Notes under the pieces: model-generated
What the model saw: only the letters and a program-made list of their open reading frames with translations
What the model was told of the DNA's origin: nothing
The model's database searches: none
In this document: piece after piece, positions 52,027 through 62,300 of the stretch
Layout of the letters: every line of letters starts with the position of its first letter
Numbering within the stretch: position 1 is the first letter of the stretch
NCBI RefSeq assembly: GCF_009664855.1
Contig: NZ_CP045928.1
Location: 4,232,508 to 4,296,507, forward strand
From: Flavobacterium sp. SLB02
GTDB lineage: Bacteria > Bacteroidota > Bacteroidia > Flavobacteriales > Flavobacteriaceae
Reading direction: 5' to 3'
Length of the DNA: 64,000 nucleotides
Translations under genes and position numbers: made by a program

Positions 52027-53448
52027 TTATTCTGCGTTGTCTAAAAAATCTTTGATTTTATCGACATATCGGTCAAAAAATGATCTTCTAATTTTAGTTT
52101 CAGTAGATTCTTCCTTAGCGGCATTACTTCTGAGATCTCTGGATTCTTCAATAGTTTCTACTCTTTCAACGTAGTTTTCTTCTACTTCGTATCGCTGCTG
52201 TACAGGTTGTTGCACTTGCGGAGGAACATTTCTGTAAACCACTTTTGGCTGCTCATTTACAATCTCCATTCTAACAGCACTTTGCGTGCTATTTTCGATA
52301 CTGTTCATCACTAAACCAACTGCGGTTGCAAATAACGGACTAGAAATTTCTTCGCTCGAATTTCCTGCTAAATGCTCATTTGGATATCCAATTCTGGTAT
52401 CCATACCTGTAATGTACTCTACTAATTGTTTGATATGTTTTAGTTGAGCCCCTCCACCGGTCAGAACAATTCCCGCAATTAATTTTTTACGGGGATCTTC
52501 GTGTCCATACGCTTTAATTTCTGCAAAAACCTGCTCTACAATTTCAACCACACGGGCATGAATAATTTTAGATAAGTTTTTAAGCGAAATCTCTTTTGGC
52601 TCTCTGCCTCTTAACCCGGGAATAGAAACAATCTCGTTGTCTTTATTTTCTCCGGGCCAGGCTGATCCGAATTTTATTTTTAAAAGCTCTGCTTGTTTTT
52701 CGATAATCGAACAACCTTCTTTGATATCGTCTGTAATTACATTTCCTCCAAAAGGAATCACTGCTGTATGACGAATAATACCATCTTTAAAAATGGCTAA
52801 ATCTGTTGTCCCCCCACCAATATCAATCAGGGCTACACCTGCTTCTTTTTCTTCCTGACTTAAAACTGCATCTGCCGAAGCTAACGGTTCTAATGTCAAA
52901 CCTGACAATTCGATTCCTGAACTCTGAATACATCTTCCAACATTTCTGATAGATGATGCCTGCCCAACTACAACGTGAAAACTAGATTCCAATCTTCCGC
53001 CGTACATTCCGATTGGTTCTTTGATCTCCGATTGTCCGTCGATTTTAAATTCCTGTGGCAAAACGTGAATAATTTCTTCTCCCGGTAACATGGCCAGTTT
53101 ATTTACCTGGTCAATCAAAAGCTGAATATCTTTTTCGCCAATTACTTCTTCCGGATTATTACGGCTGATGTAATCTGTATGCTGAATACTTCTGATGTGT
53201 TGTCCTGCGATACCTACAACAACATCTTTTATTTTATAACCCGAATTGTTTTCTGCTTCAAGTATTGCTTGCTGAATGGACTGAATAGTTTGCGTAATGT
53301 TGTTTACAACTCCTCTCGCAACTCCTAAACTTTTGGATTTTCCAATACCCAGAATTTCCAACTTTCCATACTCATTCTTCTTGCCGATCATGGCAACTAT
53401 CTTTGTCGTTCCAATATCTAGACCTACTGCAATGTTATCTTTTTCCAT
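52027..53448 (-). CDS. ftsA: Cell division protein FtsA
   Basis: A 473-residue actin-like ATPase that tethers FtsZ to the membrane. N-terminal VGLDIGTTKIVAMIG (phosphate 1), VALIDIGGGTTDLAIF (phosphate 2) and IVLTGGGAQLKHI (adenosine) motifs are intact. The extreme C-terminus SFFDRYVDKIKDFLDNAE forms the amphipathic membrane-targeting helix. A linker rich in Gln, Pro and Val separates it from the core. It lies between ftsQ and ftsZ. Confidence 0.96.
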   Translation of the reverse strand: MEKDNIAVGLDIGTTKIVAMIGKKNEYGKLEILGIGKSKSLGVARGVVNNITQTIQSIQQAILEAENNSGYKIKDVVVGIAGQHIRSIQHTDYISRNNPEEVIGEKDIQLLIDQVNKLAMLPGEEIIHVLPQEFKIDGQSEIKEPIGMYGGRLESSFHVVVGQASSIRNVGRCIQSSGIELSGLTLEPLASADAVLSQEEKEAGVALIDIGGGTTDLAIFKDGIIRHTAVIPFGGNVITDDIKEGCSIIEKQAELLKIKFGSAWPGENKDNEIVSIPGLRGREPKEISLKNLSKIIHARVVEIVEQVFAEIKAYGHEDPRKKLIAGIVLTGGGAQLKHIKQLVEYITGMDTRIGYPNEHLAGNSSEEISSPLFATAVGLVMNSIENSTQSAVRMEIVNEQPKVVYRNVPPQVQQPVQQRYEVEENYVERVETIEESRDLRSNAAKEESTETKIRRSFFDRYVDKIKDFLDNAE

Positions 53449-53454
53449 TTTCTA

Positions 53455-54177
53455 TTATTTTGTGCAAACTACTTGTTCCGTAAACCTAAGGTCAATCTTA
53501 TTGTATTTATATAACGAACTATCTAAAACCGCTTTTTGAAAAAAGGCCTTATAGTTATTAAATTTCTTATCAACATTCATCGTTCTGCCAAAATCGATGA
53601 AGTAATTATAATTTCTATTAAACATTTTTAGGCTACCATTCGGCATAATTTGAATTGCAATGATGTTTTTTCTCAAAAACGCATCGTCATAAATTGTGCG
53701 AAATAAAGTAGCTAAATCTTCGTTATTTTTTTTATTTATTGCCCCAGAAACAAGTGGAACCCGAGCAGTATAATTGTCTGACAAAGGCATTTTATTACCC
53801 TCATAGTCAATATAAAAAGAAGCATCACCATCATAAACTCTTGCTATTGGTGTCTTCTGTTTTACTACTGCTTTTAGAACCCCATCAATACTTACAAAAA
53901 CGTCTGACTTCTCAATCATCTCTTGCGTATCAAGGGTTTTCTCAATCTTATTCAAATCTAGTTCATCTTTTCGGATACTGGAAGCGTCTCTTTTATTTTC
54001 TATCAACAATTTATTAACCGTTTCCGGCTTCACAAAAAGCGTATTTTCTCCTACAAAAACAACCATCGATTTTTTCAATTTTCGATCCCCATTTCGATGT
54101 TGAGCAAAAGAATATAAAAATAAAACAAGCCCTAAAATGAGAATTAATCTAATATTTGTCCAATTAAATATTTTCAT
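53455..54177 (-). CDS. ftsQ: Cell division protein FtsQ
   Basis: A 240-residue single-span protein: an N-terminal transmembrane helix (about 10-25) and a periplasmic domain with a POTRA-like and beta region (VFVGENTLFVKPETVNKLLI; IARVYDGDASFYIDYEGN). It links early and late division proteins. It overlaps murC by 14 bp and precedes ftsA by 6 bp, a typical dcw position, which supports the assignment because FtsQ sequences are poorly conserved. Confidence 0.9.
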   Translation of the reverse strand: MKIFNWTNIRLILILGLVLFLYSFAQHRNGDRKLKKSMVVFVGENTLFVKPETVNKLLIENKRDASSIRKDELDLNKIEKTLDTQEMIEKSDVFVSIDGVLKAVVKQKTPIARVYDGDASFYIDYEGNKMPLSDNYTARVPLVSGAINKKNNEDLATLFRTIYDDAFLRKNIIAIQIMPNGSLKMFNRNYNYFIDFGRTMNVDKKFNNYKAFFQKAVLDSSLYKYNKIDLRFTEQVVCTK

Positions 54178-55513
54178 TTAGCATTTTTTTGATTGACGGA
54201 ACCATCTCTCCAATATCACCAGCTCCTATTGTCACAATTATTGGCGCATCACTGGCTTTGATCTCCGCTAATAAATCATTTTTTGCAACAATTTTTTTGT
54301 TCGAATTTGTCATTTTCCCTAACAGCCATTGCGATGTAATCCCTTCCATCGGCAACTCACGTGCAGGGTAAATATCCATTAAAAACACTTCATCAAACTG
54401 CGATAAACTTTCAGCAAACCCCTCAGCAAAATCTCTTGTTCTGCTAAACAAATGTGGCTGAAAAATTGCCAACACTTTACGATCCGGATACAACTCCCTA
54501 ACCGCTTGATGTACAGCATTTATTTCTGTTGGATGATGTGCATAATCATCTATATATACTAATTTTTCTGATTTAATCTGATACGAAAAACGTCTTCTGA
54601 TTCCGTTAAATGAAGCAATAGCTTTTGCAATCAAGTCGGTCGGGGTGCCAAAAGTCTTAGCCATTGCAATAGCCATCAATCCATTCATCAAATTGTGTTT
54701 TCCAGGCAATCCAAAATGCAAGTCTTTTATAATTTCTGATGGCGTCTGCACATCAAAAACATAACTTCCGTTTTCTATGCGAACATTAAAAGCCTTATAT
54801 ACAGCATCTTCATTTATAGCACATTGCACACCTTCAAGTGGCAACTCTTTTGTTATAAACAACTTATTTTTATCTTCTACTTTCGAAGCAAATTCAACAA
54901 ACGAGGCTTCGATTGCCTCACTTGTTCCGTAAATATCCAAATGATCTGCATCCATCGAGGTAATACAGGCAATATTGGGGTGTAAATGCAAAAACGAACG
55001 ATCGAATTCATCTGCTTCAACAACTGTTACAGTTTTTCCGTTCCCGATTAAATTAGAATTGTAATTCTCTACTATTCCACCCACAAAGGCAGTAACATCT
55101 GCTCCGCTTTCGTATAAAATATGACCCAGAATACTTGACGTCGTTGTTTTTCCGTGTGTTCCGGCAACAGCAAAACTAAAAGTGTCTTTGGTAATAATTC
55201 CTAAAACCTCGGCACGTTTTTTTATTTCGTAATTTCTCTCGATAAAATAATGCCACTCAGAATGCGTAACAGGAACTGCGGGGGTAAAAATCACCAAAGT
55301 ATTTTCTACAAAATAATCAGAAGGAATCAGATTAATATTATCTTCAAAATGAATATCAATACCGCTTTCAATCAACTCAGTTGTTAACATTGACGGCGTT
55401 TTGTCGTAACCAGAAACCTGTTTTCCGATATTTTTAAAATAGCGGGCCAGAGCACTCATTCCGATGCCTCCAATGCCAATAAAATAAACGTTCTGTATCT
55501 GATTTAAATTCAT
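54164..55513 (-). CDS. murC: UDP-N-acetylmuramate-L-alanine ligase
   Basis: A 449-residue Mur ligase that adds L-alanine to UDP-MurNAc with ATP. An N-terminal GIGGIGMSALARYF nucleotide-binding motif, the ATP P-loop GTHGKTTTSS, the carbamylated-lysine region EADEFDRSFL and DDYAHHPTEI are present. The gene overlaps ftsQ and follows murG after a 152-bp gap. Confidence 0.97.
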   Translation of the reverse strand: MNLNQIQNVYFIGIGGIGMSALARYFKNIGKQVSGYDKTPSMLTTELIESGIDIHFEDNINLIPSDYFVENTLVIFTPAVPVTHSEWHYFIERNYEIKKRAEVLGIITKDTFSFAVAGTHGKTTTSSILGHILYESGADVTAFVGGIVENYNSNLIGNGKTVTVVEADEFDRSFLHLHPNIACITSMDADHLDIYGTSEAIEASFVEFASKVEDKNKLFITKELPLEGVQCAINEDAVYKAFNVRIENGSYVFDVQTPSEIIKDLHFGLPGKHNLMNGLMAIAMAKTFGTPTDLIAKAIASFNGIRRRFSYQIKSEKLVYIDDYAHHPTEINAVHQAVRELYPDRKVLAIFQPHLFSRTRDFAEGFAESLSQFDEVFLMDIYPARELPMEGITSQWLLGKMTNSNKKIVAKNDLLAEIKASDAPIIVTIGAGDIGEMVPSIKKMLNENI

Positions 55514-55665
55514 TTCTATTTAATTTTGAGCTATTTACAAGTTGCTTTACGCTATAAAAAACTAGTACTTAGGCCTTTGTAATTTTATTATTTTAATAAC
55601 TCAAAACGCTTAAAAATAGCGTTCTAAATTTTTATTCTGTTCTATAATTTTCGTGAAAAGTTATA

Positions 55666-56751
55666 TTATAACAACTTTTTAATCTGATCTACAATCTCTT
55701 TGGTTGCATTTGGCATTGCCAGCTTTTTAATATTATCGCTTAATTGTTTTTGTTTGCCATGATCTTTCATCAAGGCCTCAAAGACAATACTAAACTGACT
55801 GTCTAATTCTGATTCTTTCAATAAAATAGCCCCTTTTGCATCTACTATTGCCTGAGCATTTTTAGTTTGATGATCTTCGGCTACATTTGGCGAGGGAATA
55901 AAAATTACCGGTTTACCCACAATACATAATTCAGATACTGATGATGCTCCTGCTCTTGAAATAATCACATCTGCCGCAGCATATACAAAATCCATTCTTT
56001 CAATAAAATCAACGACTCTTACGTGCTGTTGACTGTGTTTTTTATATTCTTCAAAATATAACTTCCCGCACTGCCAGATGATCTGAACATCTTGCGTAAG
56101 CATATTTTGTAATTCTTTCTCAATTAACTGGTTGACTCTTCTTGCACCTAAGCTTCCGCCCAAAACCAGCAATGTTTTTTTATTAGGATCTAAACCATAA
56201 AAAGCAATTGCTTCATCACGTTTGCTTTCGATATCGATCAAATCCTGACGAACCGGATTTCCTGTTAAGACAATTTTCTCTTTAGGAAAAAATCGTTCTA
56301 AATTTCCGTACGCCACACAAATTGCATTGGCTTTTTTGCTCAACAATTTATTGGTAATTCCCGGAAATGAATTTTGTTCCTGAATCACCGTTGGTATTCC
56401 TGCTCCTCCAGCTGCCTGCAATAAAGGCCCACTTGCAAAACCTCCTGTACCAATTACCACATTTGGCTTGAACTGTTTGATAATTCGTCTTGACTCTAGC
56501 AAACTTGTTGCCAATTTTAGCGGAAACATCAAATTTTGCAAGGTTAATTTTCTTTGCAAACCTGCGATCCAAAGCCCTTTGATTTCATAACCTGCCTGAG
56601 GCACTTTTTGCATTTCCATTTTATCCTGAGCTCCTACAAAAAGAAACTCAGCATCAGGGAATTGCGTTTTTAATTCATTAGCAATAGCGATTGCAGGATA
56701 GATATGCCCTCCTGTTCCGCCACCACTTAATATGAATTTATAATTTGTCAT
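55666..56751 (-). CDS. murG: UDP-GlcNAc:lipid I transferase MurG
   Basis: A 361-residue GT28-family glycosyltransferase, membrane-associated, that makes lipid II. GGGTGGHIYPAIAIANEL at the N-terminus is the signature; GGSLGARRVN and ISRAGASSVSELC contact UDP-GlcNAc. It is in the dcw cluster between ftsW and murC. Confidence 0.97.
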   Translation of the reverse strand: MTNYKFILSGGGTGGHIYPAIAIANELKTQFPDAEFLFVGAQDKMEMQKVPQAGYEIKGLWIAGLQRKLTLQNLMFPLKLATSLLESRRIIKQFKPNVVIGTGGFASGPLLQAAGGAGIPTVIQEQNSFPGITNKLLSKKANAICVAYGNLERFFPKEKIVLTGNPVRQDLIDIESKRDEAIAFYGLDPNKKTLLVLGGSLGARRVNQLIEKELQNMLTQDVQIIWQCGKLYFEEYKKHSQQHVRVVDFIERMDFVYAAADVIISRAGASSVSELCIVGKPVIFIPSPNVAEDHQTKNAQAIVDAKGAILLKESELDSQFSIVFEALMKDHGKQKQLSDNIKKLAMPNATKEIVDQIKKLL

Positions 56752-56797
56752 ATTTTTAAAAGTTATTCGCTTTAAAAAACTATTTGTATTCTTTTTT

Positions 56798-58117
56798 TTA
56801 CTTATTCAAAACTGCATTCATCGGATTTCTGGAATTATCTTCTATCGAATACATTCCTTCTTCTTCATAAACTGGTTCTTTTTCATTACTAATCAAATCT
56901 TCTTCGGCCAGTTCTTTATCGATTAATCTCTGAAGCGCTTCTTTTCTTCTTTCTTTTTCTTGCTGTTCTTCGGCGATTTCTTCCTCTTTTTTCGTTACAC
57001 TAATGATAATCCCAAGAGAGAAACACGTCATCCAGATCGAACTACCTCCACTACTTATCAGCGGAAGAGTCTGTCCCGTTACCGGTAATAATTCTACTGC
57101 AACTGCCATATTGATCATCGCCTGAAATATCATCGGAAAACCGAGCCCGACGACCACTAACTTCCCAAATAGTGTATTGGCTTTATGCGATGCAATTACA
57201 AATCTGAATAACAGCAATAAGTACAAAACCAAAATGGCTACTCCGCCCACTAAACCATATTCTTCGACAATAATTGCATAAATAAAATCTGAAGATGATT
57301 GGGGCAAAAAGTTTTTCTGAACACTTTTCCCAGGCCCTAATCCTCCTAATTTTCCTGATGCAATGGCAATCTTTGCTTTCTCTATTTGATAATCATCTTC
57401 ATCTGGTTTATCTGTGGTAAAGTTCGTAATACGACTTTCCCAGGTTGAAACCCTACTGAAGAATCTTGAATCCGGAAATGCTTTGGCTACCAAAAGGAAA
57501 AACAACAGCATCCCGATTCCTGAACCAATGATAAAGCCAATATATTTAAGCGGATATCTGCCAATAAATGTCAGCATAATTACCATCGAAAATATCAACG
57601 CTGTGGTCGAAAAGTTAGCTGGTAATATCAAAACCAATGTAATAAACACAGGTATCCAAAGCTGTATTAACGAGGTTTGAAACGGCTCATTTTCTTCTCT
57701 TGTTTTTGACAAATAACGTGCAACATAAATAAACAATATACTAGCCGCCAAAGTAGAGGTTTGAAACGTAATACCAATAAAAGGTACCTGAATCCAACGA
57801 CTTGCATTTGCTCCGGCAATTACAGTTCCTTTTAGCAATGTATACAAAAGTAAAAACCAAACAACAGGTAACGCTACTTTTGAAATTGCTCTAAAATAAT
57901 GATATGGAATTCTGTGAACCCAATATATAATTAGAAAACCAATACAAACGTGAGCCAGATGTTTTACTAAATAACCCAATGTATTCCCCGTCCCGTGACC
58001 TATATAAGCCAAATTACTACTCGCACTAAAAACAGGCATAAACGAAAACAGCGCTAATAAAGCCACGAATGACCATATTACCCTATCTCCTTTTAATTTG
58101 TTTACTAATTCCTTCAT
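56798..58117 (-). CDS. ftsW: Peptidoglycan glycosyltransferase FtsW
   Basis: A 439-residue SEDS-family protein with about ten transmembrane helices that polymerises septal peptidoglycan with FtsI. SEDS-type parts such as VEEYGLVGGVAILVLYLLLL and SSGGSSIWMTC are seen. A cytoplasmic tail of about 65 residues is rich in Glu, Arg and Lys (KKEEEIAEEQQEKERRKEAL). The preceding 77 bp is filled by a CCTGAAAC-type repeat. Confidence 0.96.
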   Translation of the reverse strand: MKELVNKLKGDRVIWSFVALLALFSFMPVFSASSNLAYIGHGTGNTLGYLVKHLAHVCIGFLIIYWVHRIPYHYFRAISKVALPVVWFLLLYTLLKGTVIAGANASRWIQVPFIGITFQTSTLAASILFIYVARYLSKTREENEPFQTSLIQLWIPVFITLVLILPANFSTTALIFSMVIMLTFIGRYPLKYIGFIIGSGIGMLLFFLLVAKAFPDSRFFSRVSTWESRITNFTTDKPDEDDYQIEKAKIAIASGKLGGLGPGKSVQKNFLPQSSSDFIYAIIVEEYGLVGGVAILVLYLLLLFRFVIASHKANTLFGKLVVVGLGFPMIFQAMINMAVAVELLPVTGQTLPLISSGGSSIWMTCFSLGIIISVTKKEEEIAEEQQEKERRKEALQRLIDKELAEEDLISNEKEPVYEEEGMYSIEDNSRNPMNAVLNK

Positions 58118-58122
58118 GTTTT

Positions 58123-58190
58123 TAGTTTCAGGTTTTTCTTGTTTCAGGTTTCAGATTCCCACACAACGTGAAACCTGAAACTTGAAACTA
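58123..58190 (-). repeat. CCTGAAAC-type leader repeat before ftsW
   Basis: On the minus strand this reads TTTCAAGTTTCAGGTTTCAC... GAAACCTGAAACAAG... CCTGAAACTAAAAAC directly before the ftsW ATG. It contains an inverted repeat (GTTTCAGGTTTC with GAAACCTGAAAC) so it can form a hairpin. Similar words precede the sigma-54 activator gene and groEL. Confidence 0.6.
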
Positions 58191-58194
58191 TTTT

Positions 58195-59529
58195 TTACAA
58201 GTTATGAACGGCTTGCTTAAACTGCTTTCCTCTGTCTTCGTAATTTTCGAATAAATCGAAACTTGCGCAGGCTGGAGACAATAAAACTGCATCACCTTTT
58301 TCTGTTAGACGTTGCGCTGTTTTCACCGCATCGTTCATATTATTTACTTCGACCATGATATCTACTACATTTCCAAAAGCATTGATGATTTTATGATTAT
58401 CAACTCCAAGGCAAATAATAGCCTTTACTTTTTCACGAACCAATGACATCAATTCGTTGTAATCGTTTCCTTTATCAACACCTCCAACAATCCAAACAGT
58501 TGGCACATTCATGCTGTCTAAGGCAAAGAAAGTAGCGTTTACATTGGTTGCTTTCGAATCGTTGATGTATTGCACATTCTGAATTTTTAGAACTTTTTCT
58601 AAACGGTGTTCAACACCTTGAAAATTAGATAAACTTTCGCGGATTGTTGCATTTCTAATTTGCATCAATTTCGCTACAGAGCTTGCTGCCATTGCGTTTT
58701 TCATGTTATGTTTTCCTTCTAACGCAATGTATTCTGTTTCCATTGTAAACTCTTCTTGGTTGATCTTTATTTCCATTTTGTTGTTATTTATAGAAGCCCC
58801 TTCATCAAATTTTTCAGTCAATGAAAAAGGAATTAATTTTGCTTTTGTTTTGTTGTTTTTTAACCATTCTGCAATTGCCTGATCATCTGCATCGTAAATA
58901 AGATAATCGCTCTCGGTCTGATTCATTGTTATTCGAAACTTAGAATCGATGTAATTTTGATATTTATATTCATACCGGTCTAAATGATCCGGACTAATAT
59001 TTGTAATAATGGCAATATCCGGCCTGTAATCTATAATTCCGTCGAGCTGAAAACTACTAAGTTCAAGCACATAGGCATCGTACTTATTTTCGGCTACCTG
59101 CCAGGCAAAACTCTTTCCGATGTTTCCTCCTAAACCAACATTTAAACCTGCTGATTTCAACAAGTGATGTGTTAACATCGTTGTGGTAGTTTTACCGTTA
59201 CTACCTGTAATCCCGATAGTCAATGCTTCTGTAAATGGTTTAGCGAACTCAATTTCTGAAATCACCTTAATTCCGGCAGCGATCAGTTTTTGTACTATGG
59301 GAGATTTCTCTGGAATTCCCGGACTTTTCATTACCACCTCGGCATTTAAAATCAGGTCTTCGGTATGTTTTTCTTCTTCCCAAGCAATTTTATTAATGAT
59401 AAGAACTTCTTTATAGCTCTCTTTTATTTTTCCAAAATCTGATACAAAAACTTCGTATCCTTGTTTCTTTCCGAGAATAGCGGTTCCAACACCACTTTCT
59501 CCTCCACCAAGTACTACCAATCTCTTCAT
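58195..59529 (-). CDS. murD: UDP-N-acetylmuramoylalanine-D-glutamate ligase
   Basis: A 444-residue Mur ligase that adds D-glutamate. It has GGGESGVGTAILGKK at the start, ATP P-loop GSNGKTTTTML and INDSKATNVNATFFAL. Its first codon abuts the mraY stop codon without a gap, so the two are translationally coupled. Confidence 0.97.
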   Translation of the reverse strand: MKRLVVLGGGESGVGTAILGKKQGYEVFVSDFGKIKESYKEVLIINKIAWEEEKHTEDLILNAEVVMKSPGIPEKSPIVQKLIAAGIKVISEIEFAKPFTEALTIGITGSNGKTTTTMLTHHLLKSAGLNVGLGGNIGKSFAWQVAENKYDAYVLELSSFQLDGIIDYRPDIAIITNISPDHLDRYEYKYQNYIDSKFRITMNQTESDYLIYDADDQAIAEWLKNNKTKAKLIPFSLTEKFDEGASINNNKMEIKINQEEFTMETEYIALEGKHNMKNAMAASSVAKLMQIRNATIRESLSNFQGVEHRLEKVLKIQNVQYINDSKATNVNATFFALDSMNVPTVWIVGGVDKGNDYNELMSLVREKVKAIICLGVDNHKIINAFGNVVDIMVEVNNMNDAVKTAQRLTEKGDAVLLSPACASFDLFENYEDRGKQFKQAVHNL

Positions 59530-60756
59530 CTATCTTAATTTTAAAGTAACAATTGATAATATGGCTAACATGATGGCAACAATCCAAAAACGAGTTACAA
59601 TTTTACTCTCATGGTATCCTTTCTTTTGATAATGGTGATGCAACGGTGACATCAGAAAAATTCTTCGGCCTTCGCCAAAACGTCTTTTTGTATATTTAAA
59701 ATAAGCTACCTGAATAATTACCGAAGCACTTTCTGCAAGGAAAATTCCACAGAATAAAACAATCAATATTTCTTTACGAACTGCAATTGCCAAAACTGCT
59801 ATAATTCCTCCAATAGTCAAACTACCTGTATCTCCCATAAAAACGGATGCGGGATAGGAATTGTACCAGAGAAAACCAATCAACGCCCCCACAAAAGCCG
59901 ATATAAAGACGGTCATCTCACCGGAATTGGGGATATACATAATATTGAGATAATTAGAAAAAATAATATTTCCCGATACAAATGTGAATATCCCGAGCGC
60001 GAGTACCGATATTGCCGAAGTTCCTGCAGCAAGACCATCAATTCCATCAGTTAGATTTGCTCCGTTTGAAACGGCAGTTATAATAAAAATAACAACCGGA
60101 ATAAAAATCAACCAGGCCCATTTTTCGTATCCTTCACCTGTCCAGGCAAGCAATTCAGCATAATCAAATTCGTTGTTTTTCACAAAAGGAATCGTCGTTG
60201 CTGTCGATTTTTCTTCAATTTGTGCAGGCATAACTATCGAAGAAGATGCTTTTACTCCTCCATTATAACCTGTATCTGTTCTAACGGTAACTGCAGGATT
60301 AAAATAAAGTACTGTTCCTACAATAAGTCCTAAACCTACCTGGCCAATAACTTTAAAAATTCCCTTAAGACCTTGCTTATCTTTTTTGAATATCTTGATA
60401 TAATCATCCACAAAACCAATTGTTCCCATCCATAATGTGGTCACAATAAGCAATACGATATAGATGTTTTGCAAACGAGCAAACAACAACACTGGCACAA
60501 GAGTGGCAAAAATGATAATCAGACCTCCCATTGTTGGCGTTCCTGCTTTTTCATTCTGACCGGCAAGTCCAAGCTCACGAACTGTTTCACCAACTTGTTG
60601 ACTACGTAAAAAATTGATAATTCTTTTTCCGTAAATTGTTGATAATAGTAACGAAAGCATAAATGCTAAAGCTGACCTAAAAGTGATGTACTGAAAAACC
60701 CCCGCCCCCGGCATGTCTAATGTTTTTCTCAAGTATTCAAATAAATAGTATAGCAT
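59530..60756 (-). CDS. mraY: Phospho-MurNAc-pentapeptide transferase MraY
   Basis: A 408-residue multi-span enzyme that makes lipid I. Magnesium/catalytic motifs are present: FVDDYIKI, NGANLTDGIDGLA, MGDTGSLTIGG and SPLHHHYQKKG. It is about 45-50 residues longer than typical MraY (about 360), owing to an insertion between about residues 155 and 205 (from RTDTGYNGGVKASSS onwards), as in other Bacteroidota. It lies between murE (80-bp gap) and murD (no gap). Confidence 0.97.
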   Translation of the reverse strand: MLYYLFEYLRKTLDMPGAGVFQYITFRSALAFMLSLLLSTIYGKRIINFLRSQQVGETVRELGLAGQNEKAGTPTMGGLIIIFATLVPVLLFARLQNIYIVLLIVTTLWMGTIGFVDDYIKIFKKDKQGLKGIFKVIGQVGLGLIVGTVLYFNPAVTVRTDTGYNGGVKASSSIVMPAQIEEKSTATTIPFVKNNEFDYAELLAWTGEGYEKWAWLIFIPVVIFIITAVSNGANLTDGIDGLAAGTSAISVLALGIFTFVSGNIIFSNYLNIMYIPNSGEMTVFISAFVGALIGFLWYNSYPASVFMGDTGSLTIGGIIAVLAIAVRKEILIVLFCGIFLAESASVIIQVAYFKYTKRRFGEGRRIFLMSPLHHHYQKKGYHESKIVTRFWIVAIMLAILSIVTLKLR

Positions 60757-60836
60757 ATATCTTTTATTTTAAATTCCAATCTTGATATTCCAAACTCCAA
60801 TTTTAATGTGTGGCATTTTAGAATTAAAATTGATTA

Positions 60837-62300
60837 TTATTTATTTAGTTGATTTAAAATTTCTTTTACTGTTTCCATATCATCAAAATGATGACGAACA
60901 CCATTTATTTCCTGATAGGTTTCATGACCTTTACCGGCAATTAAAATAATATCATTTGGCTGAGCCAATTGACAAGCCGTTTTTATAGCCTGTTTTCGGT
61001 CGGTAATTCTCAATAATTTTTTATAATTATGAGCTTCAACACCTCTTTCCATTTCATCCAGAATCACTTCAGGATCTTCGTTTCTTGGATTATCAGAAGT
61101 TAAAATTGCTTTATCACTAAGATCTGTAGCAATTTTGGCCATAATTGGTCTTTTCGTCTTGTCTCTGTTTCCGCCGCAACCCACAACTGTAATTAGCTGT
61201 TCGTTTTTAGTACGGATATCACCTATCGTTTTTAGAACATTATCCAGAGCATCCGGAGTATGTGCATAATCTACAATTGCTGTAATATTTCCTTCTGAAA
61301 CAATGTATTGAAAACGTCCTGAAACACTCTCCAAATCAGACAGTAATCGTAATGCTTCGAGACTATCCATTCCTAATTCTACAGCGGTTCCGTAAATTGC
61401 CAAAACGTTGTAAGCATTAAAAGTTCCAATTAGTTTTACCCAAACTTCATTGTCATTTACTTTTAATAATAAACCCGACAATTGGCTTTCTAATATTGTA
61501 GCTTTAAAATCGGCATACGATTTTAAGGCGTATGTAAATTTTCTGGCCAAGGTGTTTTGCAACATCACAGGTCCGTTTTTATCATCGATGTTAGATAAAG
61601 CAAAAGCTGTTTTGGGCAACGAATCAAAAAATGACTTTTTTACATCTCTGTATTCTGCAAAAGTTGGATGATAATCCAAATGATCGTGCGACAAATTCGT
61701 GAAAACTCCTCCAACAAAATGCAAAGCCTCTGTGCGTTTTTGATGAATTCCGTGTGAACTCACTTCCATAAAACAATGCGTTACACCTGCTTGGATCATT
61801 TCGTTTAAAAAATGATTAATTGTAATTGAATCCGGCGTTGTATGTGTTGCTTTATATTCAGCCTCATCAACCATGATTTTTACCGTTGATAATAAACCAA
61901 CTTTAAAACCTGCTTTTTGAAACAATTGAAACAATAATGAAGCAATTGTAGTTTTTCCGTTTGTACCAGTAACGCCAACTAATTTTAACTTTTCAGAAGG
62001 ATTTCCAAAATAATTAGCCGCCATAAAAGCCAAAGCGGTATTGGTATCTTTTACTTTAATATAAGTGATTCCTTTTTCGACATGCTCGGGCAACGTATCG
62101 CAAATGATCGCAACTGCGCCTAATTGAATCGCTTTTTCTATATAATCATGACCATCAGAAAGTGATCCGCGAATCGCTACAAAAACATCTTTCTCTTCAA
62201 TTTTTCTTGAATCAAAATCAATTTTATGTATATCGATTTCTGTCGAACCTGTTACAGACTCAATAGCTACTTTATATAATATGTCTTTCAGTATTTTCAC
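60837..62300 (-). CDS. murE: UDP-MurNAc-tripeptide synthetase MurE
   Basis: A 487-residue Mur ligase. The P-loop GTNGKTTIAS and the DNPR motif (LTSDNPRNEDP), typical of meso-diaminopimelate-adding enzymes, indicate mDAP-type peptidoglycan. Its start overlaps the ftsI stop by 4 bases. Confidence 0.97.
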   Translation of the reverse strand: MKILKDILYKVAIESVTGSTEIDIHKIDFDSRKIEEKDVFVAIRGSLSDGHDYIEKAIQLGAVAIICDTLPEHVEKGITYIKVKDTNTALAFMAANYFGNPSEKLKLVGVTGTNGKTTIASLLFQLFQKAGFKVGLLSTVKIMVDEAEYKATHTTPDSITINHFLNEMIQAGVTHCFMEVSSHGIHQKRTEALHFVGGVFTNLSHDHLDYHPTFAEYRDVKKSFFDSLPKTAFALSNIDDKNGPVMLQNTLARKFTYALKSYADFKATILESQLSGLLLKVNDNEVWVKLIGTFNAYNVLAIYGTAVELGMDSLEALRLLSDLESVSGRFQYIVSEGNITAIVDYAHTPDALDNVLKTIGDIRTKNEQLITVVGCGGNRDKTKRPIMAKIATDLSDKAILTSDNPRNEDPEVILDEMERGVEAHNYKKLLRITDRKQAIKTACQLAQPNDIILIAGKGHETYQEINGVRHHFDDMETVKEILNQLNK

